A stretch of DNA of 64,000 nt from Chitinophagales bacterium (GCA_013298665.1 JAAFIK010000015.1:22622-86621); one strand, 5' to 3'. Shown: positions 51,361-61,070, counted from the stretch's first letter. Numbers and translations: made by a program. Notes: generated from the sequence alone by a model not told the origin.

Positions 51361-51933
51361 TTACAGTTTTTGTACCTGCCGGCCGGTTTGCCTGTAGGCA
51401 TCGCCGGTTTGCGGACAAGTGGCATGGCCATCATTGTCAAAAACAAGTTTACATCCCGCTTCACTTACCCAGCCTTGCTGTTGTGCGGGGTTACCGGTGA
51501 CCAATGCAAATGCGGGAATATTTTTAGTGACCACTGCACCTGCGCCGATCAATGCGTATTGCCCGATGGTAACGCCACAGATAATGGTGGCATTGGCACC
51601 AATACTTGCCCCTTTCTGAACCAGTGTGGGCTTAAATTCGGTTTTGCGCTCAATAAAGCTGCGTGGGTTGATGACGTTGGTAAAAACTGCCGAAGGCCCT
51701 ACAAACACATGGTCTTCCAGTACAACGCCCTGGTATACGGATACATTGTTCTGGATTTTCACGCCATTACCTACTTGTGCGTTTTTGTCTATATACACAT
51801 TCTGCCCCAGGATACAATGCCGGCCGATGCGGGCGCCGGGCATGATATGGCAGAAATGCCAGACTTTGGTGTCTGCGCCTACGGATGCGCCTGTATCGAT
51901 AATTGCTGTGGGATGAATATATGCGTCTGTCAT
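51361..51933 (-). CDS. WbpD/WlbB-like N-acetyltransferase (UDP-3-amino-glucuronate type)
   Basis: 190 aa from ATG 51933 (MTDAYIHPTAIID); an ATG at 51984 adds 17 atypical residues. Hexapeptide beta-helix with VWHFCHIMPGARIG, GQNVYIDKNAQVG, IQNNVSVYQGVVLEDHVFVG and FTNVINPRS, all WbpD hallmarks; the tail has CPQTGDAYR. WbpD acetylates UDP-GlcNAc3NA to UDP-GlcNAc3NAcA. The matching WbpA, WbpB and WbpE genes are not in the window and may lie elsewhere. Divergent from the ABC-F gene. Confidence 0.87.
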   Translation of the reverse strand: MTDAYIHPTAIIDTGASVGADTKVWHFCHIMPGARIGRHCILGQNVYIDKNAQVGNGVKIQNNVSVYQGVVLEDHVFVGPSAVFTNVINPRSFIERKTEFKPTLVQKGASIGANATIICGVTIGQYALIGAGAVVTKNIPAFALVTGNPAQQQGWVSEAGCKLVFDNDGHATCPQTGDAYRQTGRQVQKL

Positions 51934-52049
51934 GACCTGTTTTGCGTGACTGCAAAAATAGTCGATCATTTGTTTTGCACCCATACTTAATATGCTGCCC
52001 CCTGATAAACCCGGCCATCAGTATAATTCGCCGTTTGCGGGGATGGGTT

Positions 52050-52057
52050 TACCTTTG
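52050..52057 (+). promoter_or_regulatory. Putative -7 box of the ABC-F gene
   Basis: TACCTTTG followed by CAGTT and the ATG at 52063. The distance leaves almost no leader, so the mRNA may be leaderless. Confidence 0.5.
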
Positions 52058-52062
52058 CAGTT

Positions 52063-53955
52063 ATGCACTACGCTTCTGTTCTTAATATCAGCAAATCATT
52101 TGGCATCCGCACCCTGTTCAGCAACATCAGCCTCAACATTGAGGAAGGCGACAAAATTGCCCTTGTTGCCCGCAACGGTAGTGGTAAAAGCACCCTGCTC
52201 AAGATCATTGCCAGGCAGGATACGGCTGATGAGGGTACGGTGTGGACCCATAAAGACATTAAAGTGGTGATGCTGCAGCAGGATACTGCTTTTGACCATA
52301 GTAAGAGTATCTGGGATAATATACTTGGTATGGATAACCCGGTGGTACAGGCGGTAAAAGCTTATGAGCAATACCTCGAACTGGGATCGGACAACCCGCA
52401 ACTGACCGGTGAACTGATGGCCCGGCTTGACGAAACGGATGGCTGGATGTTTGAGGCCGAGCTGCGCCAGATCCTTGGCCGTCTTAATATTCACCACCTT
52501 GGCGAACCAATGGGCAACCTTAGTGGCGGACAAAAGAAAAGGGTGGCACTGGCACAGGCACTGATTGAAATGCAGCTTTACCAGGGACGCTGCCTGATGA
52601 TTCTTGACGAACCGACCAACCACCTTGATGTATCGATGATTGAATGGCTGGAAAACTATCTTTCTGCACAACGTGTTACCTTGTTACTTGTAACGCACGA
52701 CCGCTATTTTCTTGATGCGGTGTGCAATGAGATCGTGGAGATCGATGAGGAGAAAGTGTATACTTACCGGGGTGATTATGATTATTTTCTGGAACAGAAA
52801 AGTATGCGGCATGAAGTGCAGCAGAGTGAACTGCAGAAAGACCGGAATATATACCGCAAGGAACTGGAATGGATGCGGAAGCAACCCAAGGCGCGTACAA
52901 CCAAGAGCAAGAGCCGGCAGGATGCTTTTGCTGAGGTGGAGGATCGTGTAAAACTGCGCAGGGATGAAGCCGAGGTAAGTCTGCAGGTAAAAATGACCCG
53001 TTTGGGTGGTAAAGTACTGGAGTTGAAAAAGGTATATAAAAGCTATGGCCCGCTGCCCATTATGAAGGGGTTTGACTATACCTTCAAAAAGGGCGAGCGC
53101 GTAGGTATTGTGGGTAAAAATGGTGTGGGCAAATCAACGTTTCTGAAAGTACTGCTGGCGGAAGAGCCGGCAGACAGTGGTAAGATCAATCACGGAGAAA
53201 CCGTGGTGTTTGGCAACTTCAACCAGGAAGGATTGTTATATAAAGAAGATAAGCGCGCTATTGAATATGTAAAGACGATGGCCGAATTTTTTCCATTGGC
53301 TGACGGGAGTAAGATATCTGCCAGCCAGTTTATGGAGAAGTTTGGTTTTACGGCTGAGCAGCAATATACCCCGCTGAGTAAGCTGAGTGGTGGTGAAAAG
53401 CGGCGGCTTCACCTGCTGAGTATCCTCTTTCTCAACCCCAACTTCCTGGTGCTTGATGAGCCTACTAATGACCTTGACCTGCAAACCCTGCGTACACTTG
53501 AAGAGTTCCTGCTCGATTTTCCGGGTTGCATCCTGATTGTTAGCCACGACCGGTATTTTATGGACAGGATGGTTGATCATCTTTTTGCTTTTGAGGGGGA
53601 TGGCGTTATCCGCGATTTCCCGGGCAACTATTCGCAATACCGTGAAGCCCTGGCACGCGAAGCCTCCGGTAAAGACATTGCTGCCTCGCCCAGGCCCGAA
53701 GCCGCCCTGCCCGTACCCGACAAACCAGGGGAAAGCAGGAAACTATCATTTAAGGAGAAGCGGGAGTTTGAACAATTGGAAACAGACATGCCTGTATTGG
53801 AGCAGGAGAAAGCCCTGCTGGAAAAGCAAATGACTGAAAACAGCCTGGGTTATGATGATCTGCAGAAGGCGGCCAGCAGGATCGGTGAAATTATTGCCCT
53901 GCTGGATGAAAAGGAAATGCGCTGGCTCGAGCTGAGTGAAAGGGTTGCCGGATAG
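52063..53955 (+). CDS. ABC-F family ATPase, Uup-like
   Basis: 630 aa soluble protein with two ABC domains and no membrane segment. NBD1: ARNGSGKSTLLK, LSGGQKKRVALAQAL, LMILDEPTNHLD. NBD2: GKNGVGKSTFLKV, LSGGEKRRLHLL, FLVLDEPTNDLD. The inter-domain linker is charged and the C-terminus (about 555-630) is a predicted coiled coil like the Uup CTD. ABC-F proteins act on the ribosome E site; Uup types also influence DNA structures and replication. First gene outside the polysaccharide locus. Confidence 0.95.
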   Translation: MHYASVLNISKSFGIRTLFSNISLNIEEGDKIALVARNGSGKSTLLKIIARQDTADEGTVWTHKDIKVVMLQQDTAFDHSKSIWDNILGMDNPVVQAVKAYEQYLELGSDNPQLTGELMARLDETDGWMFEAELRQILGRLNIHHLGEPMGNLSGGQKKRVALAQALIEMQLYQGRCLMILDEPTNHLDVSMIEWLENYLSAQRVTLLLVTHDRYFLDAVCNEIVEIDEEKVYTYRGDYDYFLEQKSMRHEVQQSELQKDRNIYRKELEWMRKQPKARTTKSKSRQDAFAEVEDRVKLRRDEAEVSLQVKMTRLGGKVLELKKVYKSYGPLPIMKGFDYTFKKGERVGIVGKNGVGKSTFLKVLLAEEPADSGKINHGETVVFGNFNQEGLLYKEDKRAIEYVKTMAEFFPLADGSKISASQFMEKFGFTAEQQYTPLSKLSGGEKRRLHLLSILFLNPNFLVLDEPTNDLDLQTLRTLEEFLLDFPGCILIVSHDRYFMDRMVDHLFAFEGDGVIRDFPGNYSQYREALAREASGKDIAASPRPEAALPVPDKPGESRKLSFKEKREFEQLETDMPVLEQEKALLEKQMTENSLGYDDLQKAASRIGEIIALLDEKEMRWLELSERVAG

Positions 53956-54269
53956 ATACCCGCTCAATTTTAATGTTCTTGTTTGTATACAACAAGACCT
54001 GTGTTGCTCATACTGTTCAGGACTGGTGCCAGACAGGGATCATGTTTTTGCGGTAACGACGGGCTACGGTATGCAGCAGCATGATCACTACACAAAAATG
54101 CCCCCATCTATTTACTTTGCCCCGACACACCTGTAGATACTGGCACTCATACCCACCCCGGTCATATTGCCATCTGCACCCTAAAACTGTTTATTCACTC
54201 CATTCTGCTTAACCTAAGCCGGTATACGGCGTAATAGGTTAAACAATTTTCAAATTTAAACTTATTATC
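53956..54269. other. Intergenic region upstream of the FAS1 lipoprotein gene
   Basis: 314 bp. A small stem-loop TCTTGTT/AACAAGA (53977-53997) follows the ABC-F gene and may be its transcript end, without a U tract. A longer inverted repeat is at 54209-54242. No coding frame is convincing. Confidence 0.45.
54209..54242. promoter_or_regulatory. Nested inverted repeat before the FAS1 gene, candidate operator
   Basis: Outer arms TTAACCTA and TAGGTTAA are perfect over 8 bp, separated by 18 bp that contain an inner GCCG/CGGC pair. It ends 27 bp before the ATG at 54270, so it could be a protein-binding site or a leader hairpin. Confidence 0.35.
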
Positions 54270-55391
54270 ATGAAGCAACATTTTCTGCGTTTTACAATGG
54301 GGCTGCTGCTGCTCAGCACCGTATTTTCTGCCTGTAAAAAAGACAATAACACTTCCGCTCCCGTTATTCAGGATGAAGAACAGACACTGCGGTCGGAGGC
54401 GCAGCAAGCTATATCTGCCCAAACCAATACTGTGCAGACTTCCGGTTCTGCAATTGCTGATATACTTACTGCGAATGATGCGCGTGGTCAGCAACGCAAC
54501 ATCGTACAGATTGCCTCAGGCGTACCCATTTTTAAGGCACTTGTAGCCGCCGTGGTAAAAACCAACCTGGCTGGCGTACTCGCTTCGCAGGAGCTGAACG
54601 CCACCGTATTTGCACCAACGGATGCCGCTTTTGCAAAATTACCCGCCCCCTTTAATAATGCCGCTAATATCAATGCCATCACTAATCCTGCGCAGATTGC
54701 CGCACTTAAGTCTATCCTGCTGTACCATGTACTTGGCACCGAAGTAAGGCGCCACCAGATTGCCCGTGGCCGCAGCAGTGCGGTTACCCTCAAGCCTGCG
54801 GGTACTGCCAATGATAACACCATCTATTTTTCCAATAACTTCGGTTTGTTGCTGGTTAATGGTAATTCGCTGGTGTTGTTTGCCGATATTGATGCCAGTA
54901 ACGGGATCATTCATGTAATAGACGATGTACTGCTGCCTCCCTCACAAACCATTGCCGGTATCGCCATTGCCAACCCTGCTTTTTCATCACTGGTAGCCGC
55001 GCTTGTTAAAACCAATCTTGCCGGTGTATTTACCGGTGCCGGCGATTTTACGGTATTTGCACCAACAGATGCCGCTTTTGCAAAATTGCCAGCGCCTTTC
55101 AACAATGCTGCTAACATTAATGCCATCAGCAATGCCGGTCAGATTGCAGCTTTGGCCAATATCTTGAAATACCATGTTGCGGGTAGCCGCTATTTTGCCT
55201 GGGATCTTGGTATTCTTCAGCCGCTAACCACTTTGGCAGATGCGCCCAACAATAAGCTTATTACCATACTGGGGTTAGATGGGGGTAGTGTGAAAGGTAA
55301 TGGTAACAGGTCTTTTGCACGCATCCGTCCGGCGAATATATTAGCTACCAATGGGGTGATACAGGTAGTTGATCAGGTATTACTGCCATAA
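54270..55391 (+). CDS. Lipoprotein with two fasciclin (FAS1) domains
   Basis: 373 aa. Signal peptide with lipobox LLLSTVFSAC, Cys at about residue 24, followed by KKDNN. Two FAS1 domains: about residues 75-220 and 225-373. Both contain TVFAPTDAAFAKLPAPFNNA and a YHV motif, and end with IHVIDDVLLP or IQVVDQVLLP. FAS1 domains mediate adhesion or protein-protein contacts at the cell surface. The repeat of an almost identical 30-residue block in both domains indicates an internal duplication. Confidence 0.93.
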   Translation: MKQHFLRFTMGLLLLSTVFSACKKDNNTSAPVIQDEEQTLRSEAQQAISAQTNTVQTSGSAIADILTANDARGQQRNIVQIASGVPIFKALVAAVVKTNLAGVLASQELNATVFAPTDAAFAKLPAPFNNAANINAITNPAQIAALKSILLYHVLGTEVRRHQIARGRSSAVTLKPAGTANDNTIYFSNNFGLLLVNGNSLVLFADIDASNGIIHVIDDVLLPPSQTIAGIAIANPAFSSLVAALVKTNLAGVFTGAGDFTVFAPTDAAFAKLPAPFNNAANINAISNAGQIAALANILKYHVAGSRYFAWDLGILQPLTTLADAPNNKLITILGLDGGSVKGNGNRSFARIRPANILATNGVIQVVDQVLLP

Positions 55392-55422
55392 GGCAATAAT
55401 GCTACCGGTTAACTTTCACATC

Positions 55423-55450
55423 ATAAGCAGTTCCGCACGGAACTGCTTAT
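55423..55450 (+). terminator. Rho-independent terminator of the FAS1 gene
   Basis: Perfect 12-bp stem ATAAGCAGTTCC/GGAACTGCTTAT with loop GCAC, followed by TTGTTTTT. It is 32 bp after the stop codon. Confidence 0.85.
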
Positions 55451-55594
55451 TTGTTTTTGGCACCGGCCGCACATACCTTCACTATTGTTATCCTCCATAG
55501 GGTTTATCAAAAAAACAGTAGATTTGGCACACGATGATTTTATGCATCATCAGTATTGTGAAAATCCCCGTTAAAACGTATTTAATACAAAGCC

Positions 55595-56743
55595 ATGAAC
55601 CAACGATTTTATTCCTTAGACGTCTTTCGCGGGGCTACTGTAGCGCTGATGATTCTGGTGAATACCCCCGGAAGCTGGAGCCATATTTATCCGCCGCTGG
55701 AGCACGCCGCCTGGCATGGCTGTACGCCTACCGATCTGGTATTCCCTTTTTTTCTTTTTGCGGTAGGTAATGCGATGGCTTTTGTGCTGCCCAAATTGCA
55801 GGCTGCGGGTCAGGTGGCTTTCTGGCAAAAAGTATTGCAGCGTACGGTACTCATTTTCCTGATCGGGCTGCTGCTGAACTGGTTCCCATTTGTTAAATGG
55901 CAGGATGATGGCCTTGCAGCCAAACGCTTTGCCAATGTGCGCATCCTCGGTGTACTCCAGCGGATAGCGCTCTGTTACTGCTTCGCATCGATCATTGCGT
56001 ATTACCTTAAAATAAAAGGCGCTGCTATTATGGGCGGGTTATTGCTGCTGGGCTACTGGCTGTTGTGCCTGCTGGCCAATCCTGCCGATCCTTACAGTTT
56101 GCCTGGTTGGTTTGGCACCGGTATTGACAGGGCAATCCTGGGCGATAATCATATCTATAAGGGAGAAGGTGTACCCTTTGATCCGGAAGGACTGATGAGT
56201 GTATTTGCAGCCATTGTGCAGGTACTGTTCGGCTATTTTACGGGTGTGTTTATCCTTAAGAAGGGTAAAACGCACGAAATGGTGACCGGACTTTTTGCTG
56301 CCGGTTGTGTACTGGTCTTTGCCGGTTTTTGCTGGGATATGGTTTTCCCGATCAACAAGAAAATATGGACCAGCAGCTATACGGTTTACACCAGCGGGCT
56401 GGCCTTGCTGGTTTTGGCCCTGCTGATTTATATCATTGAGTTCAGGGGTTGGAAGGGGGCCTGGAGCCGCTTCTTTGATGTGTTTGGTAAAAACCCTCTG
56501 TTCATTTTTGTGCTTAGTGGCATGTTGCCCCGTTTGCTCGGGCTTATCCGTATCCCCGGTTCTGCAGATGCTGCCGGGAAAATCAGCTATACTTCTCCTT
56601 TTGGCTGGTTTTATGAACATGTCTGCGCCCATACCTTCCGCGATCCGAGAATGGGTTCACTTCTCTATGCCTTAGTGATGATCGGAATGTACTGGGTGAT
56701 CGGTTGGGTAATGGATAAAAACAAAATCTACGTTAAAGTATAG
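55595..56743 (+). CDS. DUF5009/HGSNAT-like membrane acyltransferase
   Basis: 382 aa, about ten transmembrane helices. The N-terminal block SLDVFRGATVALMILVNTPG and HAAWHGCTPTDLVFPFFLF are typical of the heparan-alpha-glucosaminide N-acetyltransferase (NagX) family, with a conserved His in the first periplasmic loop. Members transfer acetyl groups across the membrane to amino sugars; the substrate here is unknown. ATG 55595. A separate transcript from the FAS1 gene because of the terminator at 55423. Confidence 0.9.
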   Translation: MNQRFYSLDVFRGATVALMILVNTPGSWSHIYPPLEHAAWHGCTPTDLVFPFFLFAVGNAMAFVLPKLQAAGQVAFWQKVLQRTVLIFLIGLLLNWFPFVKWQDDGLAAKRFANVRILGVLQRIALCYCFASIIAYYLKIKGAAIMGGLLLLGYWLLCLLANPADPYSLPGWFGTGIDRAILGDNHIYKGEGVPFDPEGLMSVFAAIVQVLFGYFTGVFILKKGKTHEMVTGLFAAGCVLVFAGFCWDMVFPINKKIWTSSYTVYTSGLALLVLALLIYIIEFRGWKGAWSRFFDVFGKNPLFIFVLSGMLPRLLGLIRIPGSADAAGKISYTSPFGWFYEHVCAHTFRDPRMGSLLYALVMIGMYWVIGWVMDKNKIYVKV

Positions 56744-56753
56744 TATTGCCTGT

Positions 56754-56996
56754 TTATTGCTTTTTTGTGTAATGCCGTATGAGACTTGCCAGCGAAACCA
56801 ATGTCCATACACCTTCGAGCAGGATAAAGGGCATATAGTGGAGCAATGCTGAAGCCAGGCAGGCAAGTCCGGCTCCGGTTACGTTGAGCCAGAGGTAAAT
56901 GGTATTGTTTTTCCCGCTATGGTCTTTCAGGTTGAGCAGGTAAGCCAGCAGCAGCAGGGCCACACCGCAGAAACCGATCCAGTCAGTTGCCGTCAT
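56754..56996 (-). CDS. Small membrane protein, CBU_0592-like
   Basis: 80 aa with three hydrophobic segments (about 5-22, 33-52, 55-72) and a basic C-terminus. WIGFCGVALLLLAYLLNL and LYLWLNVTGAGLACLAS-like text match the CBU_0592-type domain of unknown function. Convergent with the acyltransferase gene, 10 bp apart. Confidence 0.75.
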   Translation of the reverse strand: MTATDWIGFCGVALLLLAYLLNLKDHSGKNNTIYLWLNVTGAGLACLASALLHYMPFILLEGVWTLVSLASLIRHYTKKQ

Positions 56997-57032
56997 CTTT
57001 TATTGTTTTGGGATGTGAAGATAAAGCACAGG

Positions 57033-57096
57033 AGTAAGATGAGCAGCAGCAAGTATCAAGGCGGGAGCTGTCCCGTATCTTGTATCGCGCATCTTA
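57033..57096. repeat. Intergenic element resembling the 35-kb repeat core
   Basis: AGTAAG...AAGTATCAAG, then CGGGA-GCTG-TCCCG (57062-57075), then CGCGCATCTTA, in the same order as the repeat units at 34902 and 35364 (AAGTATC, hairpin, TCGCATCT). Sequence identity is modest; the relation is inferred from order and spacing. Confidence 0.4.
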
Positions 57097-57097
57097 T

Positions 57098-57955
57098 TTA
57101 TGCCGGTGGTACTGTGCGCTCCACTTTTTCGATGCAGTAAGTGGATGGTTTGCCATGAACAGGAGTTTCGTAGATGGTGGCCAGTTTTTCCTGTATCGTT
57201 GTTTTGACGGACTCCTCCTGTCCATCAAGTAAAGCACTGTGGTACTGCTGTGCCAAATGCAGAAGCGCCTGTCTTTTATACATGACGGCTTCAGGGTAGG
57301 CAGATTCTTCATACACCATGGCTTCGGTGAGCCACTCAAAATAAAGCACACGCCGGATGGGTTGCTGCACAAGTGGTTCTGAGGCGTGTGCCACCATCAT
57401 ATCGTGTACCAGTATATCACCAGGCTGCATATCATTTTCGGTGAAGGGTTCTTTGATGAGGGTACAGATGTCTTTGCCGGATTTGTGACTGCCGGCGATA
57501 ACCCTCAGTGCGCCATCACCTGCTGGTGCTGCGTCTAAATAAATGCCCATGGTAATGGCACTGCCCCGCCGCTGGTGAAGCATATCCTGGTGCCAGAGTA
57601 CAGGGGTACGGTCGCCGAGCATTTTAACAACGGCGAAGTCCTGCACCGGGAAGCAAGGGGCATTGCAAAGCGCTTCTGCCACCTGGTATACCGCAGGCAA
57701 TCCCATCAACTCCAGTACCGGCCAACCGCCGGTGATACAAATGTGGTCAATATTGTTGGTGTATTCCCGCCCATTATGGGTATTGGTTGTCCTTTGCCGT
57801 ACCGGATTGGCAGGATCGCACAACTCATCGAATACCAGCCGGAGTTTTGTGAGCAGTGCTGCCGGTATACTGCCGCTTATACGCAGAAAGCCGTCCCGGT
57901 TGAAATGGTCTATGGCTGTAGTACTGATAACGGGAACCTGCGGGGATGGCTTCAT
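57098..57955 (-). CDS. Phytanoyl-CoA dioxygenase (PhyH) family protein
   Basis: 285 aa from ATG 57955. Fe(II)/2-oxoglutarate oxygenase: LWHQDMLHQRRG gives the H-x-D pair, HDMMVAHASEP the distal His and PIRRVLYFEW the 2OG-binding Arg. The upstream frame to 58030 is not supported. PhyH relatives hydroxylate many small molecules; substrate unknown. No biosynthetic partner is adjacent. Confidence 0.88.
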   Translation of the reverse strand: MKPSPQVPVISTTAIDHFNRDGFLRISGSIPAALLTKLRLVFDELCDPANPVRQRTTNTHNGREYTNNIDHICITGGWPVLELMGLPAVYQVAEALCNAPCFPVQDFAVVKMLGDRTPVLWHQDMLHQRRGSAITMGIYLDAAPAGDGALRVIAGSHKSGKDICTLIKEPFTENDMQPGDILVHDMMVAHASEPLVQQPIRRVLYFEWLTEAMVYEESAYPEAVMYKRQALLHLAQQYHSALLDGQEESVKTTIQEKLATIYETPVHGKPSTYCIEKVERTVPPA

Positions 57956-58100
57956 GCGGCAAATATAAACAGCAACAACGAACCTGCAAGTACTGCTCCT
58001 GCAGCCAGTGATGCCTGCGCCCCATATCACCGCTCATCCATAAGGCATTGCCCTGCACCGGTATTTCTGCTAAAGGATTTTATCTTCATCGAAAATTTGC

Positions 58101-61046
58101 GTGTTGAACAGTTGGGGGAACGGCATATTGAAATCATTGCTGTACGGCATAGCTATTGCCGCAGGAGGTAATGCTGCGGGGCAGCGTTTTCCTTTTACCC
58201 GTTTTGATACCGATAAGGGGCTTGCGCAATCGCAGGTGCAGGGTATTACGCAGGATGGCCAGCAGCATTTATGGATTGCTACTTTTAATGGGGTGGATCG
58301 TTTTGATGGCAAAAATTTTACCCATTACAGTAAAGCGAATGGATTGTCCTCCGGTACAGTTACGGCCATTGCAACCGATGCTGCGGGCCGGATCTGGATG
58401 GGTACGCTCAACGGTATAACGGCATATGATGGGCAAAAAATGATGAACTACCCTGTTGCCGTACCTGATACTGCATTTTTATTTGCAGCCATCACCTGCG
58501 ACAGCGATCATCACATTTATGCGCTCGATATTGCAAAGGGATTGTTTCAGTTGTCGGGCAAGCGCTTTGAACCGCTGCCGGGGCCGGTTGCGGGAAGACC
58601 GGTTACGGCCATGACGACAGATGGTGATGGCGGGCTGCTGGTGAACGTCCATCGCAGGGGTATCTATCGGTACGCCCGGCAGCAATGGACATTTTATGCC
58701 GCCACGGACTCCACATCCAGGGGCGTTTTTATTTTTCGTATGGCCTGTTTGGGTAACCGCCTTTTCACCCTTACCAATACCAACCGCCTTACCGCATATA
58801 TAGCTGCTGTACCTGCCTTCCGTGCTGTGCTGCCCGTTATCAACAGTAAAAGTCTCTGCATCATCAACGATACAACGATATGGGCAGGTACTGACAAAGG
58901 CGTATATGCCTGCAGCCCGGAACTCCGCATCCGGCAGGTATTTAACGACAAAACGGGGTTGACCAGCAACAGCATCAATACGCTTTATAAGGATGCTGCC
59001 GGTAATGTATGGGCGGGCAGCGATGGGGAAGGCCTTTTCCGGTATACTGCGAGTTGCTTTACGCACTATGATAAACAGCATGGGTTGCCGGGTAATATTG
59101 TGATGGGGTTGGGACGGGATAAAAAGAACGGCATCTTCCTGGCCATCAGGGAAGGGGGGCTGGCCAGGTACGATCCTGCTACGCAGGTGGTAAGTCCGGT
59201 TGACTACAGCCGGTTCAGCAACTACGGGTTTAACTGTGCAGCGAGTGATACCGCGGGTCGGCTTTGGCTGGGTACCCTTGATGGCAAGTTGCTCCGGTAC
59301 AATGGCCGGACTTTTACCCGGATCCCCCTAAAACCGGATGGGGTTTTTGTGAACAGTATCTTTTTTGATGCCCAGGGTACCGGCTGGCTGGCTACTACAG
59401 CGGGTTGTTATGTAGTGAACAGGGATACTGCTGCAGCATTACCGGGCTTTACACAGTTGAGTAAGTCGGTAATACCCTGGGATAAGCAAACCATGCTTGC
59501 TGCCACAATAAACGGGCTTTACCGGTTGCGTATTAATGGTACTGCCCAAAAAATAAACACGCCGCTGCCTGCAGATATAGATGCCAATTGCCTGGCCAGC
59601 TATGGTTCCTGTCTATTGATTGGTACCATGCAGCAGGGGCTCTGTGCATGGGATACTGTCACAGGTAAATCGTTTGCCTGTACCGTTGCAAATGGCCTTG
59701 CCGATAACCAGGTGTACAGCATATTGATCGACCGGCGAAACCGTATCTGGTGCGGAACCGGCAGGGCTGTGCAGGAGGTTGTACTGACGGCCAATGGTTT
59801 TCAGGTAAAAAAGTTTACGGTTGCCGATGGCTACCTCAATGCTGAGAATAACCTCAATGCAATACTGGAAGACCAAAAAGGCAGCATATGGTTCGGTACC
59901 ACGCATGGTGCTTTTGTGTATGACCATACACAGGCAAGGGCAACGATGACCCGGCCTTTTGTGGTCATCAAAGCGGTACGCTCTGATGGACAGCCACCGG
60001 ATACGGCCTGGTACACCGGTGTGAGCGCATGGAATCATTTGCCCCAATCCCTTCGCCTGCCTTACCATCACCGCGATATCGGTTTTTCATTTCTTGGCGT
60101 TCACCTCAGCGATCCGGGGGCTGTAGCCTACCGCTATAAACTGGAGGGGCAGGATACCGGATTTTCACCCCTTACAGAACAGGCAGAGGTCCAGTATAAA
60201 AATCTTGAGCCGGGCAATTATACCTTTCTGGTACAGGCCATTGCTGCCGATGGTACGCCTTCTGCCAATACAGCGGATTTCACTTTTTCTATAGCCACTC
60301 CTTTTGTGAAGACCACTGCATTCCGTTTGTTGCTGTTGTTGCTGCTGCTGCTTACCGGTGTGGGGTTGCAACGATACCTCACCGCAAGGAAAGCAAGAAA
60401 ACAAAGGGCGCTGGAACGTATGCGGAAAGAGGAACAATTGATCATCCGGCAAAAGACGGCTGAAGATTTTCATGATGAGATGGGTAATAAACTTACCCGT
60501 ATTACCGTACTGGCCGATATCCTGGAAAAGAAAATGGGTAATGCGGGGGCAGCACAATACGCACTGGTGCAGCAGATCAGGGATAATGCCCGGCAACTGT
60601 ATTCAGGCACGCGCGATATTCTCTGGACGCTTGAGCCGGGCAACGATAATCTTTATGAAACCTGCCGCCGTATCTGCGAAACAGGGAATGAACTTTTTCA
60701 GCATACAGCTATTGTTTTCAACTGCGAAATACCACCACCGGTCTGCCGCGATACATTTTTCCCGATCGACTACAGCCGCAACCTGATCATGATCCTGAAG
60801 GAAGGGATGACAAATGTACTCCGGCATGCAGAAGCAACGCGTGTAACCTTATCGGTAACGACAGCAGCAACAGGGTTTGTTTTTACCCTGCAGGATGATG
60901 GGAAAGGTTTTGAAACGGATGCTGTGCAGAAGGGGAAGGGCTTGCATAACCTGCGCAACCGTGCAGCGCGTATCCATGCTTTGCTTACCATTGTTTCGGA
61001 CAAGGGTGGCGGTACTTGTCTGCAGGTAACGGTAAAGCGCCCCTGA
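58101..61046 (+). CDS. Two-component sensor kinase with periplasmic beta-propeller
   Basis: 981 aa from GTG 58101. Residues about 30-620 hold repeated LWIATFNGVDRFDG-like blades (Reg_prop), then a Y_Y_Y domain (YRYKLEGQDTGFS, NLEPGNYTFLVQA) up to about 730. One transmembrane helix (about 740-758) is followed by a HisKA_3 dimerisation helix with H791 in DFHDEMGNKLTRI and an HATPase with N905 and DDGKGF at 932-937. There is no receiver domain, so it is not the hybrid type. It pairs with the response regulator 37 bp downstream. Ligand unknown. Confidence 0.93.
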   Translation: MLNSWGNGILKSLLYGIAIAAGGNAAGQRFPFTRFDTDKGLAQSQVQGITQDGQQHLWIATFNGVDRFDGKNFTHYSKANGLSSGTVTAIATDAAGRIWMGTLNGITAYDGQKMMNYPVAVPDTAFLFAAITCDSDHHIYALDIAKGLFQLSGKRFEPLPGPVAGRPVTAMTTDGDGGLLVNVHRRGIYRYARQQWTFYAATDSTSRGVFIFRMACLGNRLFTLTNTNRLTAYIAAVPAFRAVLPVINSKSLCIINDTTIWAGTDKGVYACSPELRIRQVFNDKTGLTSNSINTLYKDAAGNVWAGSDGEGLFRYTASCFTHYDKQHGLPGNIVMGLGRDKKNGIFLAIREGGLARYDPATQVVSPVDYSRFSNYGFNCAASDTAGRLWLGTLDGKLLRYNGRTFTRIPLKPDGVFVNSIFFDAQGTGWLATTAGCYVVNRDTAAALPGFTQLSKSVIPWDKQTMLAATINGLYRLRINGTAQKINTPLPADIDANCLASYGSCLLIGTMQQGLCAWDTVTGKSFACTVANGLADNQVYSILIDRRNRIWCGTGRAVQEVVLTANGFQVKKFTVADGYLNAENNLNAILEDQKGSIWFGTTHGAFVYDHTQARATMTRPFVVIKAVRSDGQPPDTAWYTGVSAWNHLPQSLRLPYHHRDIGFSFLGVHLSDPGAVAYRYKLEGQDTGFSPLTEQAEVQYKNLEPGNYTFLVQAIAADGTPSANTADFTFSIATPFVKTTAFRLLLLLLLLLTGVGLQRYLTARKARKQRALERMRKEEQLIIRQKTAEDFHDEMGNKLTRITVLADILEKKMGNAGAAQYALVQQIRDNARQLYSGTRDILWTLEPGNDNLYETCRRICETGNELFQHTAIVFNCEIPPPVCRDTFFPIDYSRNLIMILKEGMTNVLRHAEATRVTLSVTTAATGFVFTLQDDGKGFETDAVQKGKGLHNLRNRAARIHALLTIVSDKGGGTCLQVTVKRP

Positions 61047-61070
61047 AGCGGTAGCTAACTGGCTTATCAG

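Noticed and set aside
56039..56632. 197-codon minus-strand frame opposite the HGSNAT-like gene
   Set aside because: Shadow of a membrane protein gene; no recognisable motif.
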